Below, in pieces: positions 11,906-23,030 of a DNA stretch of 64,000 nucleotides. The notes under the pieces are model-generated. The model ran no database searches. It saw nothing but the letters and a program-made list of their open reading frames with translations, and was not told the DNA's origin. Location: the NCBI RefSeq assembly GCF_963678975.1, contig NC_089279.1, positions 29,737,525 through 29,801,524 of the forward strand. Direction: 5' to 3'. Origin of the DNA: Dysidea avara (taxonomy: Eukaryota; Porifera; Demospongiae; Dictyoceratida; Dysideidae). Within the stretch, counting starts at the first letter, position 1. Each line of letters opens with the position of its first letter. Both the position numbers and the translations under genes were made by a program.

Positions 11906-12018
11906 TATCAGAATGATGTGATAAAATTGTTGGTGATTTTAATACCGGATTTGAGGGTAACTTGATACTAACCACAAACCACAATTTATACAAATCAACA
12001 AGTTGTTCCTCACAACTC
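11906..12018. promoter_or_regulatory. Distal conserved block, tandem RUNX-type sites, upstream of B1
   Basis: AACCACAAACCACA at 11970-11983 lies in a block that is almost unchanged in all units even where surrounding spacer has drifted. Confidence 0.5.
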
Positions 12019-12435
12019 ATCAACTACAGAGAGGATAATTTAATCACTTAAATGCTGCACTATTTTTTGCAAGTGTGTCAATTTCAACAAAACAGATATA
12101 TATATATGTGTGTGTGTGTAATACTGCAATTCAAAGCTGCACATAATATTAGCCACCTTTAGTAACATGTTTTGATTTTGCTACCTATTCTGTTTGCAAT
12201 GAAATATGAAGCAACTAAAATGAGATCCTGTAATAGTAACACATTCAGATTGTATAGAAGCTATTTCAAACAACTATAATATATTATGAAGAACATAAAC
12301 AACAGGAATACTAAAAGGTACTAATGCATTACTTGTACGATGTGCATCATATGATAAGTTAAGCTGCAATAGGGTTTAACTATTTGCTAGTCATACCATG
12401 AATTTATGCAAATACACAACAAAAGCTAATTCTCT

Positions 12436-12649
12436 CTCCCAGAAAGAATAAATATTTAGCAAGAGAGGATAAATGTTTAGTAAGAGAGGATGTTAGTTGA
12501 CATTGTGGTAGGAATTAAATTGTTTACATTGACCTTTAGAAAAATTCCCCTTCCTGTGAAATGTAACTTATTAATTTCCCCATATCATTATAGACCAGAT
12601 CCCAAATTCTAATATAGTTCTGACCATACACTGTGAAATAGTATAAAAG
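12436..12649 (+). promoter_or_regulatory. Promoter module of gene B1
   Basis: The STAT-like site is weakened here (CTCCCAGAA, 12436-12444, for TTCCCAGAA). The forkhead-like TGTTTAC, the kappaB-like GGGGAATTTT (reverse strand) and TATAAAAG (12642-12649) are kept. Confidence 0.6.
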
Positions 12650-12742
12650 TTTCAGATTTCTTAACTTGTTAGTTAAAAGCAAAATCGGCACAAGAATATC
12701 TAGCTAAAAAAATTTGTTATCAATTTCTACTGTAATATCACT

Positions 12743-13507
12743 ATGGAGATTCAGAAAATGATGATTGTTTTAGTAGTAGTAGCAGCAGTTATATTGGATA
12801 CACAAGCAGCTCCAACTGTCTCTACAGATGAACTTCAAAGATTACGATTAATTGCAGAAACACAAGTTCTCAGTTCACTTCAAGAAATCGTAGCACTAGA
12901 GAAATACACAGTGAGTACACATCTATACACTAACAATATGTAGTAATAGCTTAAATGAAGTATGATTATCTAATTAGCTATTGTTTTATTAATAGAATGA
13001 AAAATATGACTCGCCTAATGAAGATTGCTATGTACGCTTTGAACCAACCAATAATGCTGTGAGTTGTTAGATATTGATATACACACATATACGCACGTAC
13101 AGTGTACACAACAAAGTTACTATTCTCTTACGCTTGTAGGATATCAATACCATCAGGGATGATGTCATATCACTAACACAACTGCTCCCTGTTATTCAAC
13201 AACTTGCTGACAAGGAGACTGATGAATATACAATCACCAAATACAATGAAATTATCAAGTTCATGAAGACTAGTATTACAGCCCTTAACAACCTGGTAAG
13301 TTCAACACTTGTACACACTAATACATACTTGTTATCACGCTTCTCCACACATTTTAGATTAGAGCTTCAGGCAGCACAGATACTGCACTAGCAGCTACAA
13401 CAGATAACCAACAATGTGAAGAACATAACAAAGTAGTGGAAATGAGTTCCCTCAAGTTACAAATGCAATTGACTTTCCAAGATCTTCAACTTCTCCAGAT
13501 CAACTAG
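12743..13507 (+). CDS. B1: secreted four-exon helical protein, type B
   Basis: Exons 12743-12910, 12996-13058, 13140-13295 and 13358-13507 encode 178 aa with all introns phase 0 (donors GTGAGT, GTGAGT, GTAAGT). Residues 1-22/23 are a signal peptide (MMIVLVVVAAVIL, cleavage near TQA-A). Residues about 28-55 form an amphipathic helix; exon 2 (57-77) has a single Cys at 67; exon 3 (78-129) carries two helices; exon 4 (130-178) has the second Cys at 149 and a terminal helix (SSLKLQMQLTFQDLQLL). The two Cys could form one disulphide joining the exon-2 loop to the loop before the last helix. N-glycosylation sequons of type A are absent (NEKY, DKETDEY). Exon 3 is nearly the same as in type A. This copy ends in TAG and has Val where B2-B6 have Ile near residue 50. 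Function not recognised; see A1 for the cytokine-like hypothesis. Confidence 0.8.
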
Positions 13508-13969
13508 CAGTTCCATAGAATATGACATTTTAGAAGTCAACAAAATAATACGGATTTTATTTCATGTACAATTTTCGGCAATCGTATCACTTACATGTCA
13601 ATCTATTTTGTATTCATCTCATTTTTTAATTCATTTTAACAAATCACTTAATAATCAAATGTATATATGAAATGTGACAGATGAAACAAGTAAGGATTAA
13701 GGACACCTTATGACCAACTAAAGTGATCAGTTCACATGCTAAGATCAATACTAAGTGTCCAGATTATGCAGGTGTCCTCATCCTGATTAACAGGATCCAC
13801 TGTAGCCTAATCACAAACTCACATTAAGTACCATAGCTGTCATTAGGTAATTAAAAACACACACACACTAAAGAAGAAACACAGGAAAATGGCTTAGAAT
13901 TACAACAGCAAAATAATGTACCTGCTATCGTTGTTTACTTATATTGTTAAAACAAGTTACCGTATAGTC
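13508..13969. other. B1 3' flank, noncoding
   Basis: 3' UTR and flank shared by all B genes, with a short (AC)n run near 13858-13868. No gene seen. Confidence 0.6.
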
Positions 13970-14173
13970 TAAATATTTCGAGGAGCAAATTTTTTGAGGT
14001 TAAACAATGTTGCTAAAAATAAATTTTTCGTGGATTTGCAAACACTCCCAAAATGCATTAGATTATATGGAGGTCTAAATATTTCAAGGATAAAATTTTT
14101 GCTGGTAACCCTTAAAGCCACAAAATCAGCAAAAAATCCCCCCCCCCCCCCTCGAAATATTTAGGTTATATGG
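13970..14173. mobile_element. TA-flanked MITE (mariner-like)
   Basis: About 204 bp with imperfect terminal inverted repeats CCGTATAGTCTAAATATTTC / GAAATATTTAGGTTATATGG, flanked by TA on both sides, as for Tc1/mariner-derived MITEs. Copies lie at the same place in each unit (27959-28151, 36174-36380, 44292-44498, 52424-52630, 60503-60693), so insertion predates the array. Another copy is at 20547-20760. Confidence 0.7.
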
Positions 14174-14417
14174 TAGTTCATTGCCTTGGTTTTAATTTTT
14201 AAACTTGACAAAATAATAGTACGTGTATTCACACTTTAAGCACCATGTCAACTACATCAGTAAGCATAAAGTTTACATACTCTTGTTGACAAAAGGAAAT
14301 GTTTATATTATAGCCTCTGAGGATGCAAATATGACTGGTATTGTTTTAAAGGTGATGAGGAAATGTAGCAACCAATTTGTGTTTGTCAATAATAATTGTT
14401 AGCGACCAACTAAAGAT

Positions 14418-15240
14418 CAAGACACACGGTAGTGTGTCGTGCGGCCCAAGAAGCCGGCGCGCCACACCGTGAGTATATTGACAGGAAGAACGAAAACGTC
14501 ATTTGCACACCTTTGTATCTCGGTGAGCACTTATCTGATTGGAACCAAATTTGCTACACAGTTGCCCGCCAGCCAAGGGAGTCTACATTCCAAATTTGAA
14601 GGAAATCGCTCCAGCCATTTCCGAGATACGAGCTTCCAAAGTTTCGTTTTTTTTTCTTCGTTTTTTTCTTCTTCTTCGTCTTTTCGCACACTTGCAAAAA
14701 TTGCTATAACAAGCAAACGCGTACTCCGATCGCCTTGAAATTTGGCACACAGAAAGGGAGTCCAAAGGCGAATCCTAGCGTCAAATTTGGTACAAATCCG
14801 ATGAATGGTTTAGGAGTTATGACCGATTATTCGCGTAAAACAAGATCGATTTGTTGTCACGCCTACAGGGTAAACCGCTTCATGGAATGAGTTGAAAATT
14901 GCTATGTAGATGGAGTAACCATCGTAGGAGTGCCTTTTGGTGGTTTGAAAGGAATCGAGATAAAGACCACGGAGATATGATACAAAACCCAACCTGTGTC
15001 ACAATTACGCGATCGATTTTTATGAATAAAAAAGTATTAGCTTTCACGCCTACTAGGCAAACCGCTTAGAGCAATGAGCTAAAAATCGGTGTATAGCTGG
15101 AATAATCTTCATAGAAAGTCCTTGCAGTAGTACAGAAGAATCGGATTACAAACCACTAAGTTATGATTCGAAAGCCAACTCCGTGTAGCAAATGCGAGAT
15201 CGAGATACTCTAATAGAACAGTCACCCTAATAGAGCATTC
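14418..15240. repeat. GC-richer repetitive segment at the left of a 5-kb insertion
   Basis: Compared with other units, about 5.0 kb (14418-19431) are inserted between AAAGAT and ATAAATATAAC, with a possible 4-bp duplication AGAT (14414-14417, 19432-19435). This first part begins with a small palindrome (GACACACGGTAGTGTGTC, 14421-14438) and has CpG-rich composition unlike its surroundings. It contains degenerate internal repeats (CAAATTTG-type phrases followed by GGAGT) and ends in the CTCTAATAGARCAGTCAC motif. I see no gene: the open frames include an A/T-rich run coding low-complexity peptide. Confidence 0.5.
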
Positions 15241-15269
15241 GGCTAATTTATTTACTCCATTATAGAATT

Positions 15270-18200
15270 TTATTACATCACAAGTTATTCTGTAGGGAGT
15301 TCAGCTGCAAATAGTTAATCTTATAGACAGTTCAGCAAGAAGACAGTCACCATGTGGAGAGTTAAGCAAATATACCACTATAGAGATTCAGAACATTACA
15401 AGTCACACTGAAGAAAGTTCAGCTATAAACAAGTCATGCACTGTGTAGAGAATTCAGCTATAATTAAGTCACTCTCTAGAGAATTCAGTTACACAGAATT
15501 CAGCTACACACAAGTCACTGTGGAGAGAGTTCAGCTACAAACAAATTACCCTTTAGAGTGATCAGCTACAAACAAAACACTTTGCAGGGTGTTCAACTGC
15601 AACAAATCAATTACCTTTAGAGCGATCAGCAATGAACAAATCAACACAAATCTACCTGTAGAGAGATCAGCTAGAAACAAATCACCCTGTAGAGAGTTCA
15701 GCTACAAAAAATCACCCTGTAGAGACATCAACTAGAAACTAGACACAATGTAAGGAGTTCAGCTACAAGCAATCACCCTGTAGAGAGTTCAGCTAAAACA
15801 AATCAACCTGCAGAGAGATCAGCTACAAACAATTCACCTTATAGACAGTTCAGCTACAAACAAATTACCCTGTAGAGAGATCGGCTACAAACAAATCAAC
15901 CTGCAGAGAGATCAGCTACACACAAATCAACTTGTAGAGAGATCAGCTACAAACAAATCACCCTGTAGAGAGATCAGCTAGAAACTAGACACAATGTAAG
16001 GAGTTCAGCTACAAGCAAATCACCCTGTAGAGAGTTCAGCTACAAACAAACCAACCTGTAGAGCGATCAGCTAGAAACAAATCACCCTGAAGAGAGGTCA
16101 GCTACAAAAAATCACCCTGTAGAGATATCAGCTAGAAACAAATCACCCTGAACAGAGGTCAGCTACAAAAAATCATCTTGTAGAGAGATCAACTACAAAC
16201 AAAACACTTTGCAGAGAGTTCAGCTACAAACAAATCAACCTTTAGAGCGATCAGCAACAAACAAATCAACCTGTAGAGAGATCATCTAGAAACAAATCAA
16301 CCTGCAGAGAGATCAGCTACAAACAAATCAGCTTGTAGAGAGATTAGTTACACACAAATCAACCTGTAGAGAGATAAGCTAGAAACAAATCACCCTGTAG
16401 AGAGATCGGCTACAAACAAATCACCTTATAGATAGTTCAGCTACAAACAAATTACCTTGTAGAGAGATCGGCTACAAACAAATCACCCTGCAGAGAGATC
16501 AGCTACACACAAATCAACTTGTATAGAGATCAGCTACAAACAAATCACCCTGTAGAGAGATCAGCTACAAACTAGACACAATGTAAGGAGTTCAGCTACA
16601 AGCAAATTACCTTGTAGAGAGTTCATCTACAAACAAATCAACCTGTAGAGCAATCAGTTAGAAACAAATCACCCTGAAGAGAGGTCAGCTACAAAAAATC
16701 ACCCTGTAGAGAGAAACAAATCATCCTGAAGCGAGGTCAGCTACAAACAAATCAACTTTTAGAGTGATCAGCAACAAACAAACCAACTTGTAGAGAGATC
16801 AGCTACAAACAAATCAACCTGCAGAGAGATCAGCTACAAACAAATCAGCTTGTAGAGAGACCAGTTACACACAAATCAACCTGTAGAGAGATAAGCTAGA
16901 AACAAATCACCCTGCAGAGAGTTCAGCTACAAGCAAAACACCCTGTAGAGAGTTCAGCAACAAAGAAACCACCATGTAGAGAGTTCAGCTGCAAACAAAT
17001 CACCTTATAGAGAGTTAAGCTACAAACAAATTACCCTGTAGAGAGATCAGCTACAAACAAATCAACCTGTAGAGAGATCAGCTAGAAACTAGACACAATG
17101 TAAGGAGTTCAGCTACAAGTAAATCAGCCTGTAGAGAGTTCAGCTATAACAAATCAACCTGCAGAGAGATCAGCTACAAACAAATCACCTTATAGACAGT
17201 TCAGCTACAAACAAATTACCCTGTAGAGAGATCGGCTACAAATTAATCAACCTGCAGAGAGATCAGCTATACTTAAATCAACTTGTAGAGAGATTAGCTA
17301 CAAACAAATCACCCTGTAGAGAGATCAGCTAGAAACTAGACACAATGTAAGCAGTTCAGCTACAAACAAATCAACCTGCAGTGAGATCACCTACAAAAAA
17401 GCACCTTGTACAGAGTTCAGCTACAAACAAATTACCCTGTAGAGAGATCGGCTACAAACAAATCAACCTGTAGAAAGACCAGCTACACACAAATCAACTT
17501 GTAGAGAGATCAGCTACAAACAAATCACCCTGTAGAGAGATCAGCTAGAAACTAGACACAATGCAAGGAGTTCAGCTACAAGCAAATCACCCTTTAGTGA
17601 GTTCAGCTACAAACAAATCAACCTGCAGTGAGATCACCCACAAAAATGCACCTTGTACAGAGTTCAGTTACAAACAAATTACCCTGTAGAGAGATCAGGT
17701 AGACAGGTAGAAGAATTCACCTGTAGAGAGTTCAGCAACAAAGAAACCACCATGTAGAGAGTTCATCTGCAAACAAATCACCCAGTAGAAAGATCAGCTA
17801 GAAGAAGTCACCTTGTAAAGAGTTCAGCTACAAAGAAACCATCATGTACAGAGTTCGGCTACAAAGAAACCACCATGTAGAGTGTTTAGCTGCAAAAAAT
17901 CACCTGTAGAGAGTTCAGCTAGAAACAAATCACTCTGTAGAGAGATCAGCTAGAAGAGGTCACCTTGTAGAGAGTTCAGCTACAAAGAAACCACCACATA
18001 AAAAGTTCAGCTGCAAATAAATCACTTGTAGAGAGTTCAGCTACAAATAAATCCCCCTGTAGAGGGATCAGCTAGAAGAAGTCACCTTGTAGAGAGTTCA
18101 GCTACAAAGAAACCATCATGTAGAGAGTTCAGTTACAAACAAATCACCCTGTAGAGAGATCAGCTAGAAGAAGTTACCTTGTAGATAGTTCAGCTACAAA

Positions 18201-18905
18201 CAATTCACCCTGTAGAAAGATCAGCTAGAAGAAGTCACCTTGTAGAGTGTTCAGTTACAAAGAAACCATCATGTAGAGAGTTCAGCTGCAAACAAATCAC
18301 TCTGTAGAGAGTTCAGCTACAAAGAAACCGCCATGTAGAGAGTTCAGCCTCAAACAAACCACCTTGTAGAGAATTCAACTACAACAAATCACCCTGTAGA
18401 GAAGAAGTTACCTTGTAGAGAGTTCAGCTACAAAGAAACCATCATGTAGGGAGTTCAGCTACAAAGAAACCACCATGTAGAGAGTTTAGCTGCAAACAAA
18501 TCACCTGTAGATAGTTCAGCTAGAAGCAAATCACCCCGTAGAGAGATCAGCTGGACGAAGTCACCTTGTAGAGAGTTCAGCTACAAAGAAACCATCATGT
18601 AGAGAGTTCAGCTGCAAACAAATCACCCTGTAGAGAGTTCAGCTACAAAAAAATCACCCTGTAGAGAGTTCAGCTAGACGAAGTCACCTTATAGAGAGTT
18701 CAGCTACAAAGAAACCATCATTTAGAGAGTTCAGCTACAAAGAAACCACCATGTAGAGAGTTTAGCTGCAAACAAATCACCCTGTAGAGAGACCAGCTAG
18801 AAGAGGTCACCTTGTAGAGAGTTCAGCTACAAAGAAACCATCCTGTATATAGTTCAGCTAAATTGCAAGTCACTGAGTAGAGAGATCAGCTGCAAAAAAA
18901 TATCC
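15270..18905. repeat. 31-bp satellite array, about 3.6 kb
   Basis: Roughly 115 head-to-tail monomers of 31 bp. A typical monomer reads AGCTACAAACAAATCACC followed by CTGTAGAGAGTTC. Variants alternate in fixed order: the left two thirds contain a variant with CTAGACACAATGTAAGG (about 15738, 15988, 16574, 17088, 17338, 17553) spaced near multiples of 31, giving a higher-order unit of about 8 monomers; the right third (about 17700-18860) is built from AAAGAAACCATCATG and AGAAGAAGTCACCTTG variants. Edges are degenerate. It has no counterpart in other units. Confidence 0.85.
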
Positions 18906-19109
18906 TGTGGGGAATAATAGGCATGTAATAAATATATGTATATAATTTGTATAATTACTAATAAAATTAAAAATAAGTGAAGTATTACAAAATTAATCTT
19001 CTTTAAGTTCTTTTCTTCTTCCTGTGATAAAGAAAAAAACACATGGGTTAAAAAAGCCACAAAGCTAGCCATAGGCCGGCTTTGCAGTATACAAATACAA
19101 AAAGAAGTG

Positions 19110-19437
19110 ATATCTAATCAAAAACAGCCAAGCTGTAAAAAAAGGTGCGGCCCCCCAATAGGCCATGGTGAAAAAAGATGTGAAATCCAAGGTGGCGGCC
19201 AAGAAATGGCTGTGATGGTAGGTTAATGGTTAAATTTTAATAACGACATTTCAGGTGAATTTGGTGCCAAGACCAAGCGGCACAAAATTCACCTGAATTG
19301 TCGTTATTAAAATTTAACCATTAACCTACCATCACAGCCATTTCTTGGCCACCACCTTGGATTTCACATCTTTTTTCACCATGGCCTATTGGGGGGCCGC
19401 ACCTTTTTTTACAGTTTGGCTGTTTTTGATTAGATAT
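19110..19437. repeat. Foldback element with 159-bp arms
   Basis: Left arm 19110-19268 and right arm 19279-19437 are inverted copies with about four mismatches, separated by a loop of about 10 bp. A transcript would fold into a nearly perfect 150-bp hairpin. Its outer end coincides with the right edge of the 5-kb insertion. Confidence 0.8.
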
Positions 19438-20270
19438 AAATATAACAGTTAATCTTGGTAGCAAATTAAAACAATACATTTTACAGTTAATGTCCACCAA
19501 ACTGTTGTCCAGCTCCCCAATTATGTCTATTGTCATCTCCCAGACATTTGTGAGCAGTCGGCTGTGGAGCACCGAATCCTGACACTCCTCCACGACGGCT
19601 TGGAAAATATTTATACCTAGAGTAATAGAATAACACTTTATCCACAGCATACCACAAAACTGTTGATTTTGCTAAGCACAAATGTCTGATATATGATGTA
19701 TGTGAGTATTTTCTAAGTTTGTTCTTACAATATTTCAGGAGTGTGTAACAGTTCCCTTCCTCCATATTCCTCAGGGTAACGATACTTCAGGAAGTAGTAG
19801 AGATGCCCCACTAATATGCCAATCAGCTTGTTCACTCCACTGTGGACATGAAAATAGAAAATTACAGGACATCCTAAACTGCACACAATCACTACGTACA
19901 TAAACATTTAAGTAGGTCCCACAAATTAGCAATTTTCATTGTCACAAATTTTTGCATCAAGGACACCTCTGAATAAAAATTGATATATGTATGACTTATA
20001 CATGGTGGAAGGATCAGTTCTTTAATTTTACAGCAGAAAGTATGATAGAAACAAAGGGATGATTGTTATTCATGCAGAACTACATTCAGCTGTGAAGCTG
20101 ATTAGTACAGAACACAGAATAACACATGACTCCAAAAAAAATTACAAAAAAAACAACAAACAAATAAACAAAAAAAAACACCTTATACGTATGATTTTTA
20201 AAAATTGATTTAAAACTCGTGTTTCTAAAACATCCATTGTAAAGATGCAGATGTTAGTACTTAGTCTGGC

Positions 20271-20540
20271 AGCCTCTTTGCAAAAGTAAGGGTTTGGTGA
20301 AACAAAAATACCACATCACTTCAAAAGGAATCCAATTAGACAGTGTATGTAACTGCTGGGTACGTCAGCTGATTGTCCTTCAATTTGAACAAAAGAATTG
20401 CATTGCCAAGGTGATCTGTGTGTGAATGTTATTGGCACACATCAATTTGAACTACTGAATTTGAGTGTTAGAAATGATTTAGTATCTGTATTTCACCAGA
20501 CCCTTACTTTTTTGTAAAGGGGTGGGCGGTGCCACACTAG
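20271..20540. mobile_element. MITE with long TIRs inside the Derlin intron
   Basis: Ends of the type CTAGTCTGGCA and TGCCACACTAG carry inverted repeats of about 45 bp that include AAGTAAGGGTCTGGTG. The same element is in all Derlin fragments: 29239-29529 (longest TIR agreement), and internally shortened copies at 37408-37560, 45527-45679, 53658-53810 and 61754-61906. Target duplication unclear, so superfamily not assigned. Confidence 0.6.
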
Positions 20541-20546
20541 TAAGTA

Positions 20547-20760
20547 CTGTATAGCCTAAATATTTTGACGGGTGAAATTTTTTACTGATTTAGACAGTGA
20601 TTTTGGGAGTTACCATGGCTAGTGAAAATTTTATCCTTGAAATATTTAATCTCCATATAGTTTAATACATTTTGGGAGTGTTTGCAAATCTGTGAAAATT
20701 TTTTTAGCAAGATTGCTCAACCTCAAAAAATTTGCCCCTTAAAATATTTAGGCTATACGG
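20547..20760. mobile_element. TA-flanked MITE, second copy type
   Basis: Terminal repeats CTGTATAGCCTAAATATTTT / AAAATATTTAGGCTATACGG with TA at 20545-20546 and 20761-20762. It is absent from the same place in D2-D6, so it inserted only in this unit. Confidence 0.7.
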
Positions 20761-21361
20761 TACCATGGAAGAAAATTCAAGCATCTGCAAGTAGTCTCTT
20801 AACTTAACAGCTGATTAAAATAACAACAATTCCCCCACACAAATCAAGGTACTTACCCTCCTTGTAAGATGAAATCCAATCCAGCAAACACCCATGGTAA
20901 ATGCATTGCCTGAAATAGTAACCCAACATGTTAATACCGTCTTATTAAACAGTGCAGTGTTTGTATTTGTCCTACTCTTAGCCATTGAAATTTTATTTTT
21001 GAATCATATGCCTACACACAATCTATGTAAATTTTACACAGAGTAATTCTTACAATATCTCTATCCCAAACACCAACCTGATTGTATTCTTATTGGAGAA
21101 ATATCTTGATTTTAGAGATGCAAACAAATGTACAGTTGTATGCAAATGAGACACCAAATTATTGTACACAAGTATCTGATAATCAAGATGTTCCCCTTTA
21201 GGGGTTCAAGTACAGCACAACAATGTAATTATTACACAATCTCATAATACAACATTTTGCAGTACCTTAAATCTCATTCCAAACCAGAATGACACAATGA
21301 AATCAGTATTAAGTTGACACCACATATACATGACGCTCAAAATCAGCTACTCCATCAACAA

Positions 21362-21891
21362 CTACACAAACAAAATGGAAAAAATAAATTACCTTTCACT
21401 GGTTAGGGAAACACCTAAACAATGAGATCCTCTTTAGGGATTTTTCTTTGCAAAGAAAGAGAGAAGGGGCTCAGCATTGGGACACTCCTCTACTGGCAGG
21501 GAAAACCTGGGACACTGGAACCTGTCCTAATGGGTTTCCCCTATATCCACCCGGCCTTCACATGTATCTCTATTATCAGCAAAAAATCACAGGTCAAACT
21601 ACTTGGGTTCCATATGACAAGGCAAAACATTCCTCTGGAGGAGTGCACATAAAAAAATATAATAGTAATTTTCAGTTCTATTTAGCCACTAACTAAAAAG
21701 AAGCACATGAAGATGTTATGACGTATTTTATGAACAAGAGACTAGAAGTTGTATCAGAATCTTACAATTTCTTAGTACATGTGACTGCCTAATTTTGAAC
21801 TAACATTTTAAAAAGATGGAACAATTAAGTTCTTCCTGACTTAAGTTAGAATTGAGTGGTTAATTCATGGAATTGAATTAACAAATTCATT
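21362..21891. other. D1-A3 spacer, noncoding
   Basis: Shorter than the equivalent in later units (about 1.4 kb there): sequence between about 21835 and the promoter joins directly, so some 0.9 kb is missing here. Contains the GC-richer module with AGGGGCTCAGCATTGGGACA. Overlapping open frames at 21422-21696 are not preserved as protein between units. Confidence 0.55.
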
Positions 21892-22105
21892 TTCCCAGAA
21901 GGAATTAGTATTTATCAACAGAGGATGTGGATACTAAAATGACGGAATTAATAATTTAAAAAAAAATATACTGATGTTTACATTGCTGTTTAGAAAAATC
22001 CCCTTCTTGTAATAGGACTGGAATGCAACCAACCATGCTTCCCACATACTAGACATAGTCCCGATCATGTTGCAATCAAAATGCACAGTTGAAAGAGTAT
22101 AAAAG
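21892..22105 (+). promoter_or_regulatory. Promoter module of gene A3
   Basis: TTCCCAGAA at 21892-21900, TGTTTAC, a kappaB-like GGGGATTTTT on the reverse strand and TATAAAAG at 22098-22105 are all kept, although the gene itself is damaged. A short deletion lies between the CCAAT-like region and the TATA box. Confidence 0.55.
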
Positions 22106-22202
22106 AACTGCAGATAGCTACCTGAACATTTCAGTTGAAAGCAAATCAGAGTTGAGAACATCTAACTGAAAAGATCTGTTATCAAACAGAAGAGACCTGA
22201 AA

Positions 22203-23030
22203 ATGATTAGGATCAATATCATTATAGGATTTGTAGCTTCGGTGCTTGTGATGGGAGGTCAAGCAGTTCCTGATTCAACTGAACAGAAAACAATTCCTAC
22301 CTCTGACATCAGTGGACTACGTGAAAATGCAAAACTGCAGGTTTACAAAATACTGCAACAAATCACACGTCTGGAGTTGGTCAAAGTATGTAGGTATCTA
22401 CACACATCTACGTACAAACACTAGTTATAGTTTAAGGTAATAATTATAAGTATATTATCATTGTGTTTGTATTGTTTTTGTAGAATGAAACATATGACTT
22501 ATTTCACCAAATCTGCTACATACGCTACAACACAATGTGTGGAGTTGTAAGTTAAAAATCTCTTGTACACACATAACATCTACATACAGTCACAGACATG
22601 CATGAACACACACACACAAACAAGATACACAATAATGTTGCTGTTCTCTTACACTTGTGGGATATCAATACCATCAGGGATGATGTCACATCACTAACAC
22701 AACTACTCCCTGTTATTCAACGTCTTGCTAACAATGAGACTGATGAATATATCATTACTAAATACAGTGAAATGATTAAATTCATGGAGAGCAGTATTTC
22801 AGCCCTTAACAATCTGGTAAGTTCAACACAGAGACACACTAAAAATATTGATCACACTTCTCCACACACTCTAGATTAGAGCATTGGATAGAAAGGATAC
22901 TGCACCAGCAGCTACAACAGAAAATCAACTATATGAAAACCTTGATAAATTTGTGAAGCTGAGTATGCTCAAGTTGCAAGTGGAATTGACCTTCAGAGAT
23001 CTTTTTTCCAATCAACTAACAGTCTTGTAG
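22203..23030 (+). pseudogene. A3: type A gene with a lost splice acceptor
   Basis: Exon-equivalents 22203-22385 (61 codons, lacking the four residues VNSD and the like), 22484-22546, 22661-22816 and 22875-23030. The acceptor before exon 3 reads CTTGTGG in place of CTTGTAG in every other copy, so the AG is gone. The next AG downstream (in ACCATCAG) would give an immediate stop. Exon 4 has a small deletion near its end that changes the last residues and moves the stop from TAA to a TAG at 23028-23030. Because every intron is phase 0, skipping exon 3 would keep the frame and give a protein without its two central helices. Probably a pseudogene; a truncated product cannot be excluded. Confidence 0.7.

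Larger units (their letters stand above)
19487..21361 (-). pseudogene. DERL1-like: D1: 3' fragment of a Derlin gene (Derlin-1 type)
   Basis: Four exons in - order: 21266-21361, 20857-20909, 19729-19839 and 19487-19616 (stop TAA at the left end). They read like Derlin-1: YMWCQLN and SFWFGMRFK, MHLPWVFAGLDF, LIGILVGHLYYFLKYRYPEE with HTPEILYKYFPSRRGG, then a tail with NRHNWGAGQQFGGH, the SHP-type box by which Derlins bind p97/VCP. Derlins are multi-pass ER membrane pseudo-rhomboids of the ER-associated degradation channel. Splice sites are GT-AG and join in frame, but the first exon has an in-frame TAG after LLME, where D2 has Ser. The N-terminal half (first two or so membrane segments) is not found in the unit. 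A CTAG-ended MITE (20271-20540) and a TA MITE (20547-20760) lie in the intron between exons 2 and 3 of the fragment. Confidence 0.85.

Noticed and set aside
14439-14992. Several overlapping open frames in the GC-richer segment
   Set aside because: Low-complexity Ser/Phe or Lys/Arg/Glu runs from a T-rich tract; no conserved domain; both strands open equally.
15270-18905. Regular 31-bp repeats resembling a CRISPR array
   Set aside because: Monomers abut directly with no unique spacers, and the window is eukaryotic.
19321-19650. A 109-codon - strand frame
   Set aside because: Its ends lie in a shifted frame of the last Derlin exon and in the foldback arm; not a real protein.
19725-19907. A short membrane protein starting MFMYVV on the - strand, present in all six units
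   Set aside because: The frame is intron plus the third Derlin exon of the fragment; the true exon starts at a splice acceptor inside it.
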